27,643 bases of DNA from a virus (IMGVR_UViG_3300049203_000074:1-27643); one strand, 5' to 3'; numbered from the stretch's first letter, positions 22,205 through 27,586 are shown. Notes: generated by a model from the letters alone, not told the origin. Numbers and translations are program-made.

Positions 22205-22423
22205 TTAGGCCCGGTTGGCCGTGTTGCTCGTATCGTTCAGCCTGGAAGTAGTGCCCGACTTGGTATAGTCAGGCGCTTCGTGTACGATGTGAGCCAGTGG
22301 AGCGATGTTCTGCCACTCGCTCTTGATGAAGCCGCGCAGCTTCGCCGGTTCAACGTCGATGTCGAGCTTCGTCAGCAGCAGCGCCGCCAGTTTCCGTTCC
22401 GCCCTTGTTGCTTCGTCAGTCAT
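22205..22423 (-). CDS. 72-aa protein, unknown function
   Basis: MTDEATRAERKLAALLLTKL leads to DIDVEPAKLRGFIKSEWQNI and HIVHEAPDYTKSG, ending in a polar tail (LNDTSNTANRA). Mostly helical and acidic at the start. ATG 22423 overlaps the stop of the small membrane protein gene (ATGA). Thirty-four bases separate it from the next gene. No family is recognised. Confidence 0.62.
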   Translation of the reverse strand: MTDEATRAERKLAALLLTKLDIDVEPAKLRGFIKSEWQNIAPLAHIVHEAPDYTKSGTTSRLNDTSNTANRA

Positions 22424-22551
22424 TTGCCCGTCCTTCGGTTGAGATCAGTGATGCGTGAGAGTCGATGACGCTTCTCGTGGGACACCATCAGGCCAACGAC
22501 GATCAGGAGCACTGCTGCTATGATGACGATGGCCCAATGTTCGGGGGTCAC
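22420..22551 (-). CDS. 43-aa single-span membrane protein
   Basis: GTG 22551 overlaps the previous stop (GTGA) and the stop overlaps the next ATG (ATGA). The product has a short N-terminus (MTPEHW), one clear membrane segment (AIVIIAAVLLIVVGLMV) and a basic tail (SHEKRHRLSRITDLNRRTGK), so the positive-inside rule predicts an outside N-terminus and inside C-terminus. It may be an early membrane-active phage protein, such as an exclusion or host-takeover peptide. A holin is less likely outside a lysis cassette. Confidence 0.68.
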   Translation of the reverse strand: MTPEHWAIVIIAAVLLIVVGLMVSHEKRHRLSRITDLNRRTGK

Positions 22552-22850
22552 GGCAATGAGCGCTCAATGCGGTCGAGAGCCTCGCGGGAGCGGCTGACGT
22601 TCTGGCTGATCGAGCGGCCATGCGAGACGATTGTGTCGAACACTCCGGCAGGGACTTCCCGGAGCCCCTCGCTGGCGTCGCCCGTCTCGGGGGTCATGCC
22701 GCAGAGGCGATCGGCAAGAGACTCGATGCGGGCACGGAGGACGCGCACCTCCTCTTCGGCGCGCTCGGTTGCCTCGGTGAAGGCAGGCGCCTGTCGCGGC
22801 GGCAGTTTGTTCGCGGTAGCGGTGGCGTAGTCAGAGGTTGTGAGAGCCAT
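22548..22850 (-). CDS. 100-aa coiled-coil protein, unknown function
   Basis: MALTTSDYATATANKLPPRQ, then a long charged helix (FTEATERAEEEVRVLRARIE, SLADRLCG) with heptad-like spacing, a Pro/Gly loop (MTPETGDASEGLREVPAG), and a second helix (SISQNVSRSREALDRIERSL). The pattern suggests an oligomeric or scaffold-type helper protein. Its stop overlaps the GTG of the small membrane protein, so the two could act together at the membrane. No family is recognised. Confidence 0.65.
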   Translation of the reverse strand: MALTTSDYATATANKLPPRQAPAFTEATERAEEEVRVLRARIESLADRLCGMTPETGDASEGLREVPAGVFDTIVSHGRSISQNVSRSREALDRIERSLP

Positions 22851-22862
22851 AGGTCAGTCCTT

Positions 22863-22994
22863 TCAGCGCTTGTTGAGAACAACGGCCCGCCGCCGAGACT
22901 TGGTGCTCTGCGGGCCAAACTTCGGCTTTGGTTCCCACTTGCGCGGGAGCGCCTTCCCGGCGCGCTTGACGCTGGCAATGGCCTTATTGCCCAT
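22863..22994 (-). CDS. 43-aa very basic protein
   Basis: ATG 22994 (MGNKAIASVKRAGKALPRKW) follows GGGGAGAG and sits just past the HNH gene stop. The remainder is EPKPKFGPQSTKSRRRAVVL-type sequence. Fifteen of 43 residues are Lys or Arg, so nucleic-acid or ribosome contact is plausible. A longer upstream in-frame start lies within the HNH gene and is rejected. Confidence 0.6.
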   Translation of the reverse strand: MGNKAIASVKRAGKALPRKWEPKPKFGPQSTKSRRRAVVLNKR

Positions 22995-22996
22995 CG

Positions 22997-23551
22997 TCAC
23001 TCTCCCCGAGTTCCGGTGCGATCCGCGTCGCGTCCGTGGTTGCAATGGAAGCCATAGGCGGCCTCTGCCGCCTTCCTAGCGGCCTTCGCCTCGTTCACCG
23101 TTGGAAAGCTGCCGAGGTAGCGCTTGAGGCCGCTAGCTTGGATTTGCGCGACCCAGCGGCCGCGCTGCATGAAGACACCTGACACGCCGCTCCTGTTGTT
23201 CCTCTGACGCGCCTTATTCTGGCTATTGACTGCCTGCGACACGTCGCGGAGGTTCGCGATGCGATCGTCGTAGGTGCGCCCGTTGATGTGGTCGATGCGA
23301 TCCGGGTCAGTGCCGTAGTGCAGCTTCCAGATCAGACGGCTCGCCTTGCGGCATTTCCCGGCAAAGCGGATGACGCGATAGCCCTTAGTTTCGATCCAGC
23401 CCGCATCGGTTCCGGCGTGCTTCGTGTTCCAGACGCTCCATGCGTTCGTGGTAGCGAAGTCACTGCGCGGACGTGCGCGCCAGACAAGCCGTCCGCGCTC
23501 GGCATCATAGATGAAACTCGCCTGGATCAATTGCTGCGACGGCTCAGTCAT
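22997..23551 (-). CDS. HNH endonuclease with AP2-type DNA-binding domain
   Basis: A 184-aa protein of the phage HNH-AP2 type. Residues ~60-110 hold the HNH core: GYRVIRFAGKCRKASRLIWK, then DRIDHINGRTYDDRIANLRD with the D-H-I-N motif and later conserved Asn residues. Residues ~118-160 (RSGVSGVFMQRGRWVAQIQA, LKRYLGSFPTVNEAKAARKA) are the AP2 DNA-binding domain. These are free-standing homing-type nucleases that copy themselves between phage genomes. It overlaps the previous gene by four bases (ATGA), which is unusually tight for a selfish insertion. Target sequence unknown. Confidence 0.88.
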   Translation of the reverse strand: MTEPSQQLIQASFIYDAERGRLVWRARPRSDFATTNAWSVWNTKHAGTDAGWIETKGYRVIRFAGKCRKASRLIWKLHYGTDPDRIDHINGRTYDDRIANLRDVSQAVNSQNKARQRNNRSGVSGVFMQRGRWVAQIQASGLKRYLGSFPTVNEAKAARKAAEAAYGFHCNHGRDADRTGTRGE

Positions 23552-23922
23552 TTCACCGTCGCCTTCTTGCTTTCAATTTCCGTAGCAATCGCTCTAAGGC
23601 GATCAGCAAGGTCCGAATTAGAAACATCGCCTAAGGCCTCTTCCGTTGCGATCTTGAGTTGCAGCTTCCGCACTTGGGCTGCACACAGATCGAGGTAAGC
23701 CAGCCGGAGCCTCGCAAAGAGCGACACGTCGCACGACTTCGCCCTGCCCGATGCCAAGTGCATGACTTGGTTGGGGCCGAGCCCATATCGCTGCTCCAAA
23801 CGGAACAACGCTCCCTCTGTGTCCCCGCGCCCCCGAGCCTCTAGCTCGACAAGCTGCCGGGCATAGTCAGACGCCACCTCAAGGGTCATTGGCTGAACCT
23901 CATTACTGGATTTCTTGAACAT
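23548..23922 (-). CDS. 124-aa helical protein, unknown function
   Basis: ATG 23922 begins MFKKSSNEVQPMTLEVASDY; a second ATG (residue 12, base 23889) has GAGG eight bases upstream and may be the true start. Helical blocks include ARQLVELEARGRGDTEGALF, RLEQRYGLGPNQVMHLASGR and LRLAYLDLCAAQVRKLQLKI. The RLEQRYGLGPNQVMHL segment looks like a small HTH-type helix pair, so DNA binding is possible. It ends on an ATGA overlap with the HNH gene. Confidence 0.65.
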   Translation of the reverse strand: MFKKSSNEVQPMTLEVASDYARQLVELEARGRGDTEGALFRLEQRYGLGPNQVMHLASGRAKSCDVSLFARLRLAYLDLCAAQVRKLQLKIATEEALGDVSNSDLADRLRAIATEIESKKATVK

Positions 23923-23945
23923 GCTTCATCCGATCCTGTGTCACG

Positions 23946-23962
23946 GTTCTGGTCATCAGAAC
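23946..23962. promoter_or_regulatory. Palindrome GTTCTG-GTCAT-CAGAAC, candidate operator
   Basis: A perfect 6-bp inverted repeat with a 5-base centre lies between the divergent starts at 23922 (minus) and 23988 (plus). Size and position suit a regulator-binding site. It does not match the alphaproteobacterial LexA box GTTC-N7-GTTC. Confidence 0.4.
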
Positions 23963-23987
23963 GAGAGTCCAGGAAAGGACGCACGAA

Positions 23988-24443
23988 GTGGCCTTCAAGA
24001 GCATCGGAACATTGGCGTGTGCTGTGCTCAGGGAGGCAGAATTGCGGGCCGCGCGCCAAGGCACAGCGGCGAATTGGAACGAAGCCGGAAGCGGCGAAGC
24101 TACGGCTTCGATGCAGCCCACCACGGGCGGCATGGGAATGGCTGGCGGGCCGACGAAGGGAGGGGAGCGTCAGCCCGCCTTGCCGGCGGAGGGTCGCCCC
24201 GGCAAACCGAATGGAAAGGGCCGTGGCACAGTGAAGGCCACGGCAAGTTGGGGCCGTGCTGTGAAAATGCCAGCGCATGGAGGAATTGCGCGGGCGAGTA
24301 CTACGGCCCATCTGAGACTTGTGATCGACAACGGAATGCGGGGCGCTCCCCGCCGCCAAAACAGGGCTTACCCGAGCCCGGCGTCCCGCAGTCCTTTGAT
24401 GATCGTGGGAGGCACGCATTACACGACCTCCGGGAGCTTCTGA
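23988..24443 (+). CDS. Possible plus-strand gene in the early-region gap
   Basis: The gap 23923-24418 has no convincing minus-strand gene, which is unusual in this tight operon. On the plus strand GTG 23988, with GGAAAGGAC upstream, opens a 151-aa frame: MAFKSIGTLACAVLREAELR looks like an ordinary helical start, followed by a Gly/Pro-rich middle (TTGGMGMAGGPTKGGE) and a basic C-terminal half ending near VGGTHYTTSGSF. The first ~30 residues are most protein-like; the rest is low complexity. The end overlaps the convergent 106-aa gene by 25 bases. No family is recognised, so this remains a candidate. Confidence 0.42.
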   Translation: MAFKSIGTLACAVLREAELRAARQGTAANWNEAGSGEATASMQPTTGGMGMAGGPTKGGERQPALPAEGRPGKPNGKGRGTVKATASWGRAVKMPAHGGIARASTTAHLRLVIDNGMRGAPRRQNRAYPSPASRSPLMIVGGTHYTTSGSF

Positions 24444-24739
24444 CGGGCGATGTCATGGAACAGCGCCGCATCTTCAGCCTCGGTCTTCGGCTCGACCGCC
24501 GGACGGAAGCCGTGGATCAGCCATCCAGGCTCATAGCCATTTGGCAGCGTCCGGTTGACGATCTCGTCCAGATACAGACCGACCTCGCCTCCCGACGTTT
24601 CTGCGCGCCGAATGGTGTAAACTGTGCCGACCTCGGGGCAAGTGATCCCGACAGGCGGGAGACGCTTCACCGACCCCGACGGGGAGCCGACGCAAACGAC
24701 TTTTCTGCCCGGAGTGGCCCATGCCGGTATCCCGCTCAT
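24419..24739 (-). CDS. 106-aa SH3/KOW-like small protein, unknown function
   Basis: MSGIPAWATPGRKVVCVGSP at the start, then a beta pattern (GITCPEVGTVYTIRRAETSG, VGLYLDEIVNR), a Trp/Phe loop (GYEPGWLIHGFRP) and a helical acidic end (KTEAEDAALFHDIARQKLPE). The early P-G-x-x-V-V-C-V then G-T-V-Y-T-I-R arrangement resembles small SH3-like beta barrels of phages, with no known function. It overlaps the next gene by four bases (ATGA). Confidence 0.7.
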   Translation of the reverse strand: MSGIPAWATPGRKVVCVGSPSGSVKRLPPVGITCPEVGTVYTIRRAETSGGEVGLYLDEIVNRTLPNGYEPGWLIHGFRPAVEPKTEAEDAALFHDIARQKLPEVV

Positions 24740-24996
24740 CCGCGCCTCCGAACACTGGTTGTGACAGGCCGATAGCGGAAGTCAGGGGCCGGGGAGGTAT
24801 CGACGGGCGGGGCTTGAGTACCCGCTGGCTGGGCTTCCCTTATCTCGGCCTCCACAGCACCAACCAGCAGTGCCAGCTTCGCCTCGTAACTCAGGGGCAC
24901 GTCCATCCGTGCTGCCGTCGATATGTTGCCCGCACTGGCGGGGTTGCTGATGTTCGGGAACAGGCTGCGAGCCCATTGGGTAAGCTGATCGGGCAT
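24736..24996 (-). CDS. 86-aa protein, unknown function
   Basis: MPDQLTQWARSLFPNISNPA, then a hydrophobic helix (LSYEAKLALLVGAVEAEIRE) and a Pro-rich basic tail (AGTQAPPVDTSPAPDFRYRP onward). The ATG at 24996 directly follows the stop of the GIY-YIG-type gene, with GGAAGG about 11 bases upstream. The product could be an adaptor-like early protein, but no domain is recognised. Confidence 0.62.
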   Translation of the reverse strand: MPDQLTQWARSLFPNISNPASAGNISTAARMDVPLSYEAKLALLVGAVEAEIREAQPAGTQAPPVDTSPAPDFRYRPVTTSVRRRG

Positions 24997-25581
24997 CTAT
25001 GCGGCCTTCCGCATTGGCGACCGCTCATGCCGCGTCATGCGCGGCAGTGGGTCAGCCAGGAAGGCGTCGAGCTTGGCGTAGTCCTCTGCCGTGGGCACGC
25101 GGCCCTTCGCGCCATACCCATACGTACGCCAAGAGTTGACGATGGCCTTTATGTCATCGGGGACGGTGTAGTAGTGCTCCGGCGTATCGAACTTGCGGTC
25201 AGCCCAACTGACCCGCATCGCATAGCTGCAACGCTTTTTTGTCTCAGGACGCTGCTTCCAGTGATTGCCGTTCGCGCTTCTCCGGATGCGCGCACTGAGG
25301 TCCATCGCCTTGTGGATCGGGACACCTGCGAGCAGCTTGTCGATGATGGCCGCGATACGCCCGTCGTCATTGAACCACTCGCGGTGCGAGTGCATGTCCC
25401 ACAGGCATGCATGGATATTGCGCTCAAGGACGAAGTTGCCGGGGATGGTGGCAACTATCTCAAGCGGGAATGGCGACCAGCACGACAAAGCCGCGAGCCG
25501 CTGCATCGGCATATCCGAACAGCCAATCTTCACGGGCGTCGTCATGCCAACGGGGCGCATGAAATAGACGAACTTGCTCAT
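24997..25581 (-). CDS. GIY-YIG-type (T5orf172-like) domain protein
   Basis: A 194-aa protein whose first ~85 residues fit the T5orf172/MUG113 branch of the GIY-YIG superfamily: KFVYFMRPVGMTTPVKIGCS (V-Y-F ... V-K-I-G), MQRLAALSCWSPFPLEIVAT, and LERNIHACLWDMHSHREWFN with the conserved Glu/His pattern. This domain is common in phages and may nick DNA, but many members have no proved activity. The rest is basic, with a Tyr/Trp-rich section (HYYTVPDDIKAIVNSWRTYG). The ATG overlaps the Cro-like gene stop (ATGA), so it is the second gene of the leftward early operon. Confidence 0.78.
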   Translation of the reverse strand: MSKFVYFMRPVGMTTPVKIGCSDMPMQRLAALSCWSPFPLEIVATIPGNFVLERNIHACLWDMHSHREWFNDDGRIAAIIDKLLAGVPIHKAMDLSARIRRSANGNHWKQRPETKKRCSYAMRVSWADRKFDTPEHYYTVPDDIKAIVNSWRTYGYGAKGRVPTAEDYAKLDAFLADPLPRMTRHERSPMRKAA

Positions 25582-25802
25582 GCAGCGCTCGCCTCTGCCG
25601 CGCCGAACACATCCGGGCGCAGCTCGTGGCGGCTGATGCCGCTTGCCTCCTCAACCGCCAGCACCTTGTCGGCAGGCACCTGCCCGCGCTTGCGCCAGTT
25701 GAGGATCACGCTGGGGTTGGACAGCCCGAGTGCGGTAGCTGCCTTGGTGGGCCCGCCTAGCGCCTCGATTGCCTTTTCAATGGGGGAGTTCGCGTCAGAC
25801 AT
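25578..25802 (-). CDS. Cro/YdaS-type HTH protein
   Basis: A 74-aa protein. Residues ~7-50 (IEKAIEALGGPTKAATALGL, NPSVILNWRKRGQVPADKVL) match the YdaS/Cro HTH family: a helix, a G-G-x-x-K-A-A-x-x-L turn, and a recognition helix with x-x-x-W-x-x-R-G-x-V-P. In phages such proteins act as Cro-like antirepressors or start the lytic program. It is the first gene of the long leftward operon, back to back with the repressor, and its promoter holds a palindromic operator. The -10-like element lies only five bases before the ATG, so the message may be nearly leaderless. Confidence 0.85.
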   Translation of the reverse strand: MSDANSPIEKAIEALGGPTKAATALGLSNPSVILNWRKRGQVPADKVLAVEEASGISRHELRPDVFGAAEASAA

Positions 25803-25807
25803 GACCT

Positions 25808-25837
25808 GTCATATCACGCAGCGTGAAGATATTTCAA
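25808..25837 (-). promoter_or_regulatory. Early leftward promoter, overlapped by operator
   Basis: On the minus strand TTGAAA (25832-25837) and TATGAC (25808-25813) are spaced by 18 bases, and the operator palindrome lies in the spacer. Repressor binding there would block RNA polymerase. The ATG of the Cro-like gene follows the -10 element by five bases. Confidence 0.5.
25814..25826. promoter_or_regulatory. Operator palindrome TCACGCAGCGTGA (left arm)
   Basis: A perfect 13-base palindrome matching the two sites in the right arm except for its centre base. The next bases on the right, TTCAAGC-CGTGAT-GCGTGAA at 25833-25852, repeat the same half-sites with a wider centre and may be a weaker second site. 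Confidence 0.75.
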
Positions 25838-25887
25838 GCCGTGATGCGTGAATATTTTTGGGCGGCTGAAAATGGCATACCGTAGGC

Positions 25888-26187
25888 ATGGCCGACGGCG
25901 GGAAATCCACAGAGGATATCGGTAAGCGGATCGTGATGCTCCGCGAAGCGCTCGGTCACAACCAAAGCTCATTCGCCAAGCTGGTCGATATTTCCCAGCC
26001 CTCGCTCGCCAATTACGAGAAGGGGTTTCGCCGCCCCGAACTCGAGAAGGCGTTCCTGATCGTCGCTAAGACGGGCGTTACTTTGGACTGGTTGTACCTG
26101 GGGGACCGAGGCGGCTTGTCAGCTCGTCTCTTGGCACTAATCTCAGAATTTGATGCTGCTGAGCGTCGGACAGGCGAACGAGCCTAG
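25888..26187 (+). CDS. Phage repressor, XRE-type HTH (CI-like, no protease domain)
   Basis: A 99-aa protein. Residues ~10-65 form an XRE HTH domain: IGKRIVMLREALGHNQSSFA, KLVDISQPSLANYEKGFRRP, ELEKAFLIVAKTGVTLDWLY. Only ~30 residues follow, so it lacks the S24/LexA-like peptidase domain of lambda CI and cannot be cut by RecA-stimulated self-cleavage. It is divergent to the Cro-like gene, the typical immunity layout, and is the likely reader of the TCACGC palindromes, though the Cro-like protein is also a candidate. Its own promoter was not clear. Its 3' end overlaps a convergent gene by 110 bases. Confidence 0.85.
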   Translation: MADGGKSTEDIGKRIVMLREALGHNQSSFAKLVDISQPSLANYEKGFRRPELEKAFLIVAKTGVTLDWLYLGDRGGLSARLLALISEFDAAERRTGERA

Positions 26188-26314
26188 GCGCGTGGCCTAG
26201 GTGGTCGATCAAATCCGTCGCCGTTTCCAAGACGTAATGCGCCTCTGTCTGGTCCTCAGGCAGTTGCGCTGCGATCTGCAAGGCTAACCGTCTCAAATGA
26301 TCTGCGCCGCTCAC
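26078..26314 (-). CDS. Gene antisense to the repressor 3' end, unknown function
   Basis: GTG 26314, with AAGGGGG about 6 bases upstream, opens 78 codons: MSGADHLRRLALQIAAQLPE, then DQTEAHYVLETATDLIDHLG, then LVRLSDAQQHQILRLVPRDE. The first 45 residues look like an ordinary two-helix protein; the last part lies opposite the repressor gene and may be shaped by that. A promoter-like TTGACT-N17-CAAATT and a 14-base palindrome stand 30-70 bases upstream, supporting expression. Transcription from it would run against the repressor message, so it could modulate immunity. Confidence 0.6.
   Translation of the reverse strand: MSGADHLRRLALQIAAQLPEDQTEAHYVLETATDLIDHLGHAPRLVRLSDAQQHQILRLVPRDELTSRLGPPGTTSPK
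26183..26201 (+). terminator. Hairpin at the end of the repressor gene
   Basis: CCTAGGC and GCCTAGG form a 7-bp stem with loop GCGTG; the repressor's TAG stop lies inside the left arm. No T-run follows, so it may stabilise the RNA or act as a weak stop. Confidence 0.4.
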
Positions 26315-26341
26315 AGCATCCCCCTTGCTTTCGGCTTTCTG

Positions 26342-26355
26342 TCCTATCGATAGGA
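26342..26355. promoter_or_regulatory. Palindrome TCCTATCGATAGGA, candidate operator
   Basis: A perfect 14-base palindrome just downstream of the -10-like element of the antisense gene's promoter, where a bound regulator would block initiation. It differs from the TCACGC operators, so a different protein is expected to read it. Confidence 0.5.
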
Positions 26356-26383
26356 ATTTGATCCTTCACGCCCTGTGAGTCAA
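26355..26383 (-). promoter_or_regulatory. Promoter candidate for the antisense gene
   Basis: On the minus strand TTGACT (26378-26383, five of six matches to consensus) and CAAATT (26355-26360) are 17 bases apart and point toward the GTG at 26314. The -10 element is weak. Confidence 0.45.
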
Positions 26384-26541
26384 TATCTTTGAGGACAGGC
26401 GGGAATCCCTCCCGGCTAACATAAGCTAGCACACCATTGGTCAGACACACCGTCGGACTCCCGCAGGTCTTTGCCGCAAAACCCACCATTACGCCCGAAG
26501 CGCCCAACCGGCGCAGCTCGTTTGGCCGTCCAAAACTTTTT

Positions 26542-26554
26542 TCACGCTGCGTGA
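26542..26554. promoter_or_regulatory. Operator palindrome TCACGCTGCGTGA (right arm, distal)
   Basis: The reverse complement of the left-arm site, base for base. Its centre is 31 bases, about three helical turns, from that of the next site, so two bound dimers would face the same side of the DNA. Confidence 0.75.
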
Positions 26555-26564
26555 TGTTTTTCTC

Positions 26565-26591
26565 TTGTGTATTCACGCCGCGTGATATAGG
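26565..26591 (+). promoter_or_regulatory. Rightward early promoter candidate
   Basis: TTGTGT (26565-26570) and TATAGG (26586-26591) point at the 26624 gene; the spacing of 15 is short and the match is modest. The proximal operator fills the spacer, which argues that a repressed promoter is here even if the exact hexamers are uncertain. Confidence 0.4.
26573..26585. promoter_or_regulatory. Operator palindrome TCACGCCGCGTGA (right arm, proximal)
   Basis: Same 13-base palindrome with C at the centre, located in the presumed rightward promoter 39 bases before the start of the 93-aa gene. Confidence 0.75.
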
Positions 26592-26623
26592 TAATGGTCA
26601 TCAGAGCAACGGGAGCATACGCA

Positions 26624-26905
26624 ATGAGCAACACGACCAAGACCCCAGCAGAACTTTCGACCATTGCCCTCGATGTGGCCATGAACGCCAAGGCGTCCGG
26701 CATCGGCATCAAGGACCTCGGCTGTTTCCACGATGACGACTGGAACCTGACGGATGCCGAATGGCTGGCAGTCATCGACGAGGTTGGCGACATCTACGAA
26801 GGCGTCGAGCCGAGCGTCGCGCTTCGGCGCTCGTGGGCAAAGGTCAACGCCGACTTCCGCGCGGAAGAGCGTTCCGAGCGCCTGATGTTTGCGGGCGACT
26901 GGTGA
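26624..26905 (+). CDS. 93-aa acidic early protein, unknown function
   Basis: ATG 26624 is chosen over ATG 26594 because GGGAG lies eight bases upstream of it and because 26594 would fall at the promoter. The product reads MSNTTKTPAELSTIALDVAM, then GIKDLGCFHDDDWNLTDAEW and AVIDEVGDIYEGVEPSVALR, ending ERLMFAGDW. It is acidic and helical. As the first gene under the right-arm operators it should be expressed only when repression is lifted. No family is recognised. Confidence 0.75.
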   Translation: MSNTTKTPAELSTIALDVAMNAKASGIGIKDLGCFHDDDWNLTDAEWLAVIDEVGDIYEGVEPSVALRRSWAKVNADFRAEERSERLMFAGDW

Positions 26906-27075
26906 GCGCCGTGCTCCCCGCCCTGCCCCGCAACTACGCCCTCCTCCGCGAGATCACCGAAGAACAGGAAGCCATCTTCGACGCACAAGCCGAAGAGGAA
27001 GAGGTCGAACGGTGGCTGGCCTCATGGTCCGACGACTTCAACAGCGACGAATGGCTTGAGGCGGCAACCGCCTGA
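26902..27075 (+). CDS. 57-aa acidic protein coupled to the preceding gene
   Basis: The likely start is GTG 26902, whose GTGA overlaps the previous TGA; the frame extends further upstream to an ATG, but that part lies inside the 93-aa gene and is Arg-rich. It reads VSAVLPALPRNYALLREITE, then EQEAIFDAQAEEEEVERWLA, then a Trp/Asp-rich end (SWSDDFNSDEWLEAATA). Highly acidic; it could mimic DNA or bind a basic partner, but this is speculation. Confidence 0.6.
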   Translation: MSAVLPALPRNYALLREITEEQEAIFDAQAEEEEVERWLASWSDDFNSDEWLEAATA

Positions 27076-27078
27076 TCA

Positions 27079-27093
27079 CGGGATCGCATCCCG
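27079..27093 (+). repeat. Inverted repeat CGGGAT-CGC-ATCCCG
   Basis: A 6-bp perfect stem with a 3-base loop, three bases past the stop of the 57-aa gene. An A-rich, not T-rich, stretch follows, so it is more likely an RNA hairpin or protein site than an intrinsic terminator. Confidence 0.4.
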
Positions 27094-27133
27094 GCAAACA
27101 CACAAACCTAGATGATGAAAGGGAATTGGGGAA

Positions 27134-27586
27134 ATGCCTTGGACGAGCTTCATGGATATGCACTCGGGCGGCGGCAACAAGCTGTGGCGGCACGCCGACG
27201 GCACGGTCGATGACGACGGTTCGTCGTGGCGTCCGAAGGACGGCGATATCCCCATCAGCCACCTCTACATCGAGGCTTCTGAGGATGAGGCACGAGCGGT
27301 GTTCTATAACCGCTTCGGGCGCAACCCGGACCGCGTAACCTGCACCTGCTGCGGCAACGACTACGCCCTCGACACTGAGGACGATATCGCTCAGCTCACG
27401 GCCTATCACCGCCATTGTGAGTACGTTGGCGACGCCTATGTCGAGCGTCCGAACAAGTACCACGACGCGGTTATCTCGCTCGAAGAATACCTAGCACAGC
27501 CGACCGTCCATGTCATTCGCGCCGACGACATAAAGGACGCAGAACGAACCGCGGACGTTCCGACCGAAGGCTACGTCTGGGCCTAG
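27134..27586 (+). CDS. 150-aa protein with CxC/CC zinc-knuckle-like motif
   Basis: Starts MPWTSFMDMHSGGGNKLWRH. Residues ~40-75 hold ISHLYIEASEDEARAVFYNR and GRNPDRVTCTCCGNDYALDT, where C-T-C-C-G looks like half of a zinc knuckle; the later HRHC (residues ~92-95) could supply the other ligands. The C-terminus is acidic (SLEEYLAQPTVHVIRADDIK, then DAERTADVPTEGYVWA). The type is common as a hypothetical protein in phages; a role is unknown. AAAGGGA lies about 10 bases before the ATG. Likely part of the rightward early transcript. Confidence 0.78.
   Translation: MPWTSFMDMHSGGGNKLWRHADGTVDDDGSSWRPKDGDIPISHLYIEASEDEARAVFYNRFGRNPDRVTCTCCGNDYALDTEDDIAQLTAYHRHCEYVGDAYVERPNKYHDAVISLEEYLAQPTVHVIRADDIKDAERTADVPTEGYVWA

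Larger units (their letters stand above)
26315..26541. other. Switch spacer without a convincing gene
   Basis: About 225 bases between the antisense gene and the right-arm operators. It holds the antisense gene's promoter-like elements and palindrome. A minus-strand frame runs across it from a GTG at 26576 (106 codons) but begins inside an operator, has no ribosome-binding site, and shows mixed third-position bases, so it is not called. Confidence 0.45.

Noticed and set aside
17724-22209. Recurrent GGTTAGG (CCTAACC on the coding strand) at several gene junctions as a possible shared regulatory repeat
   Set aside because: Two of the copies belong to the 42-base repeat, two lie within a coding end, and a 7-mer recurring this often is weak evidence.
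22448-22458. GTGATGCGTGA, resembling an operator half-site
   Set aside because: It lies inside a coding sequence, has only one good half-site and no promoter near it; probably coincidence.
22420-22551. Small membrane protein considered as a holin
   Set aside because: It lies in the early region without endolysin or spanin genes nearby, and one span with a basic tail is not enough for a holin call.
22863-23045. Upstream extension of the 43-aa basic protein
   Set aside because: The added residues lie within the HNH gene, and GGGGAGAG clearly marks the ATG at 22994.
23946-23962. Palindrome considered as an SOS (LexA) box
   Set aside because: The alphaproteobacterial box is a direct repeat GTTC-N7-GTTC; here the half-sites are inverted with nine bases between GTTC and GAAC.
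23886-24419. 177-codon minus-strand frame filling the early-region gap
   Set aside because: The translation is His/Arg/Ser-rich and looks like a shadow of the plus-strand frame; it would overlap the start of the gene at 23922 and has no good ribosome-binding site.
26256-26576. 106-codon minus-strand frame from a GTG inside the proximal operator
   Set aside because: It starts within an operator, has no ribosome-binding site, shows mixed third-position bases and overlaps the better-supported antisense gene at 26078-26314.
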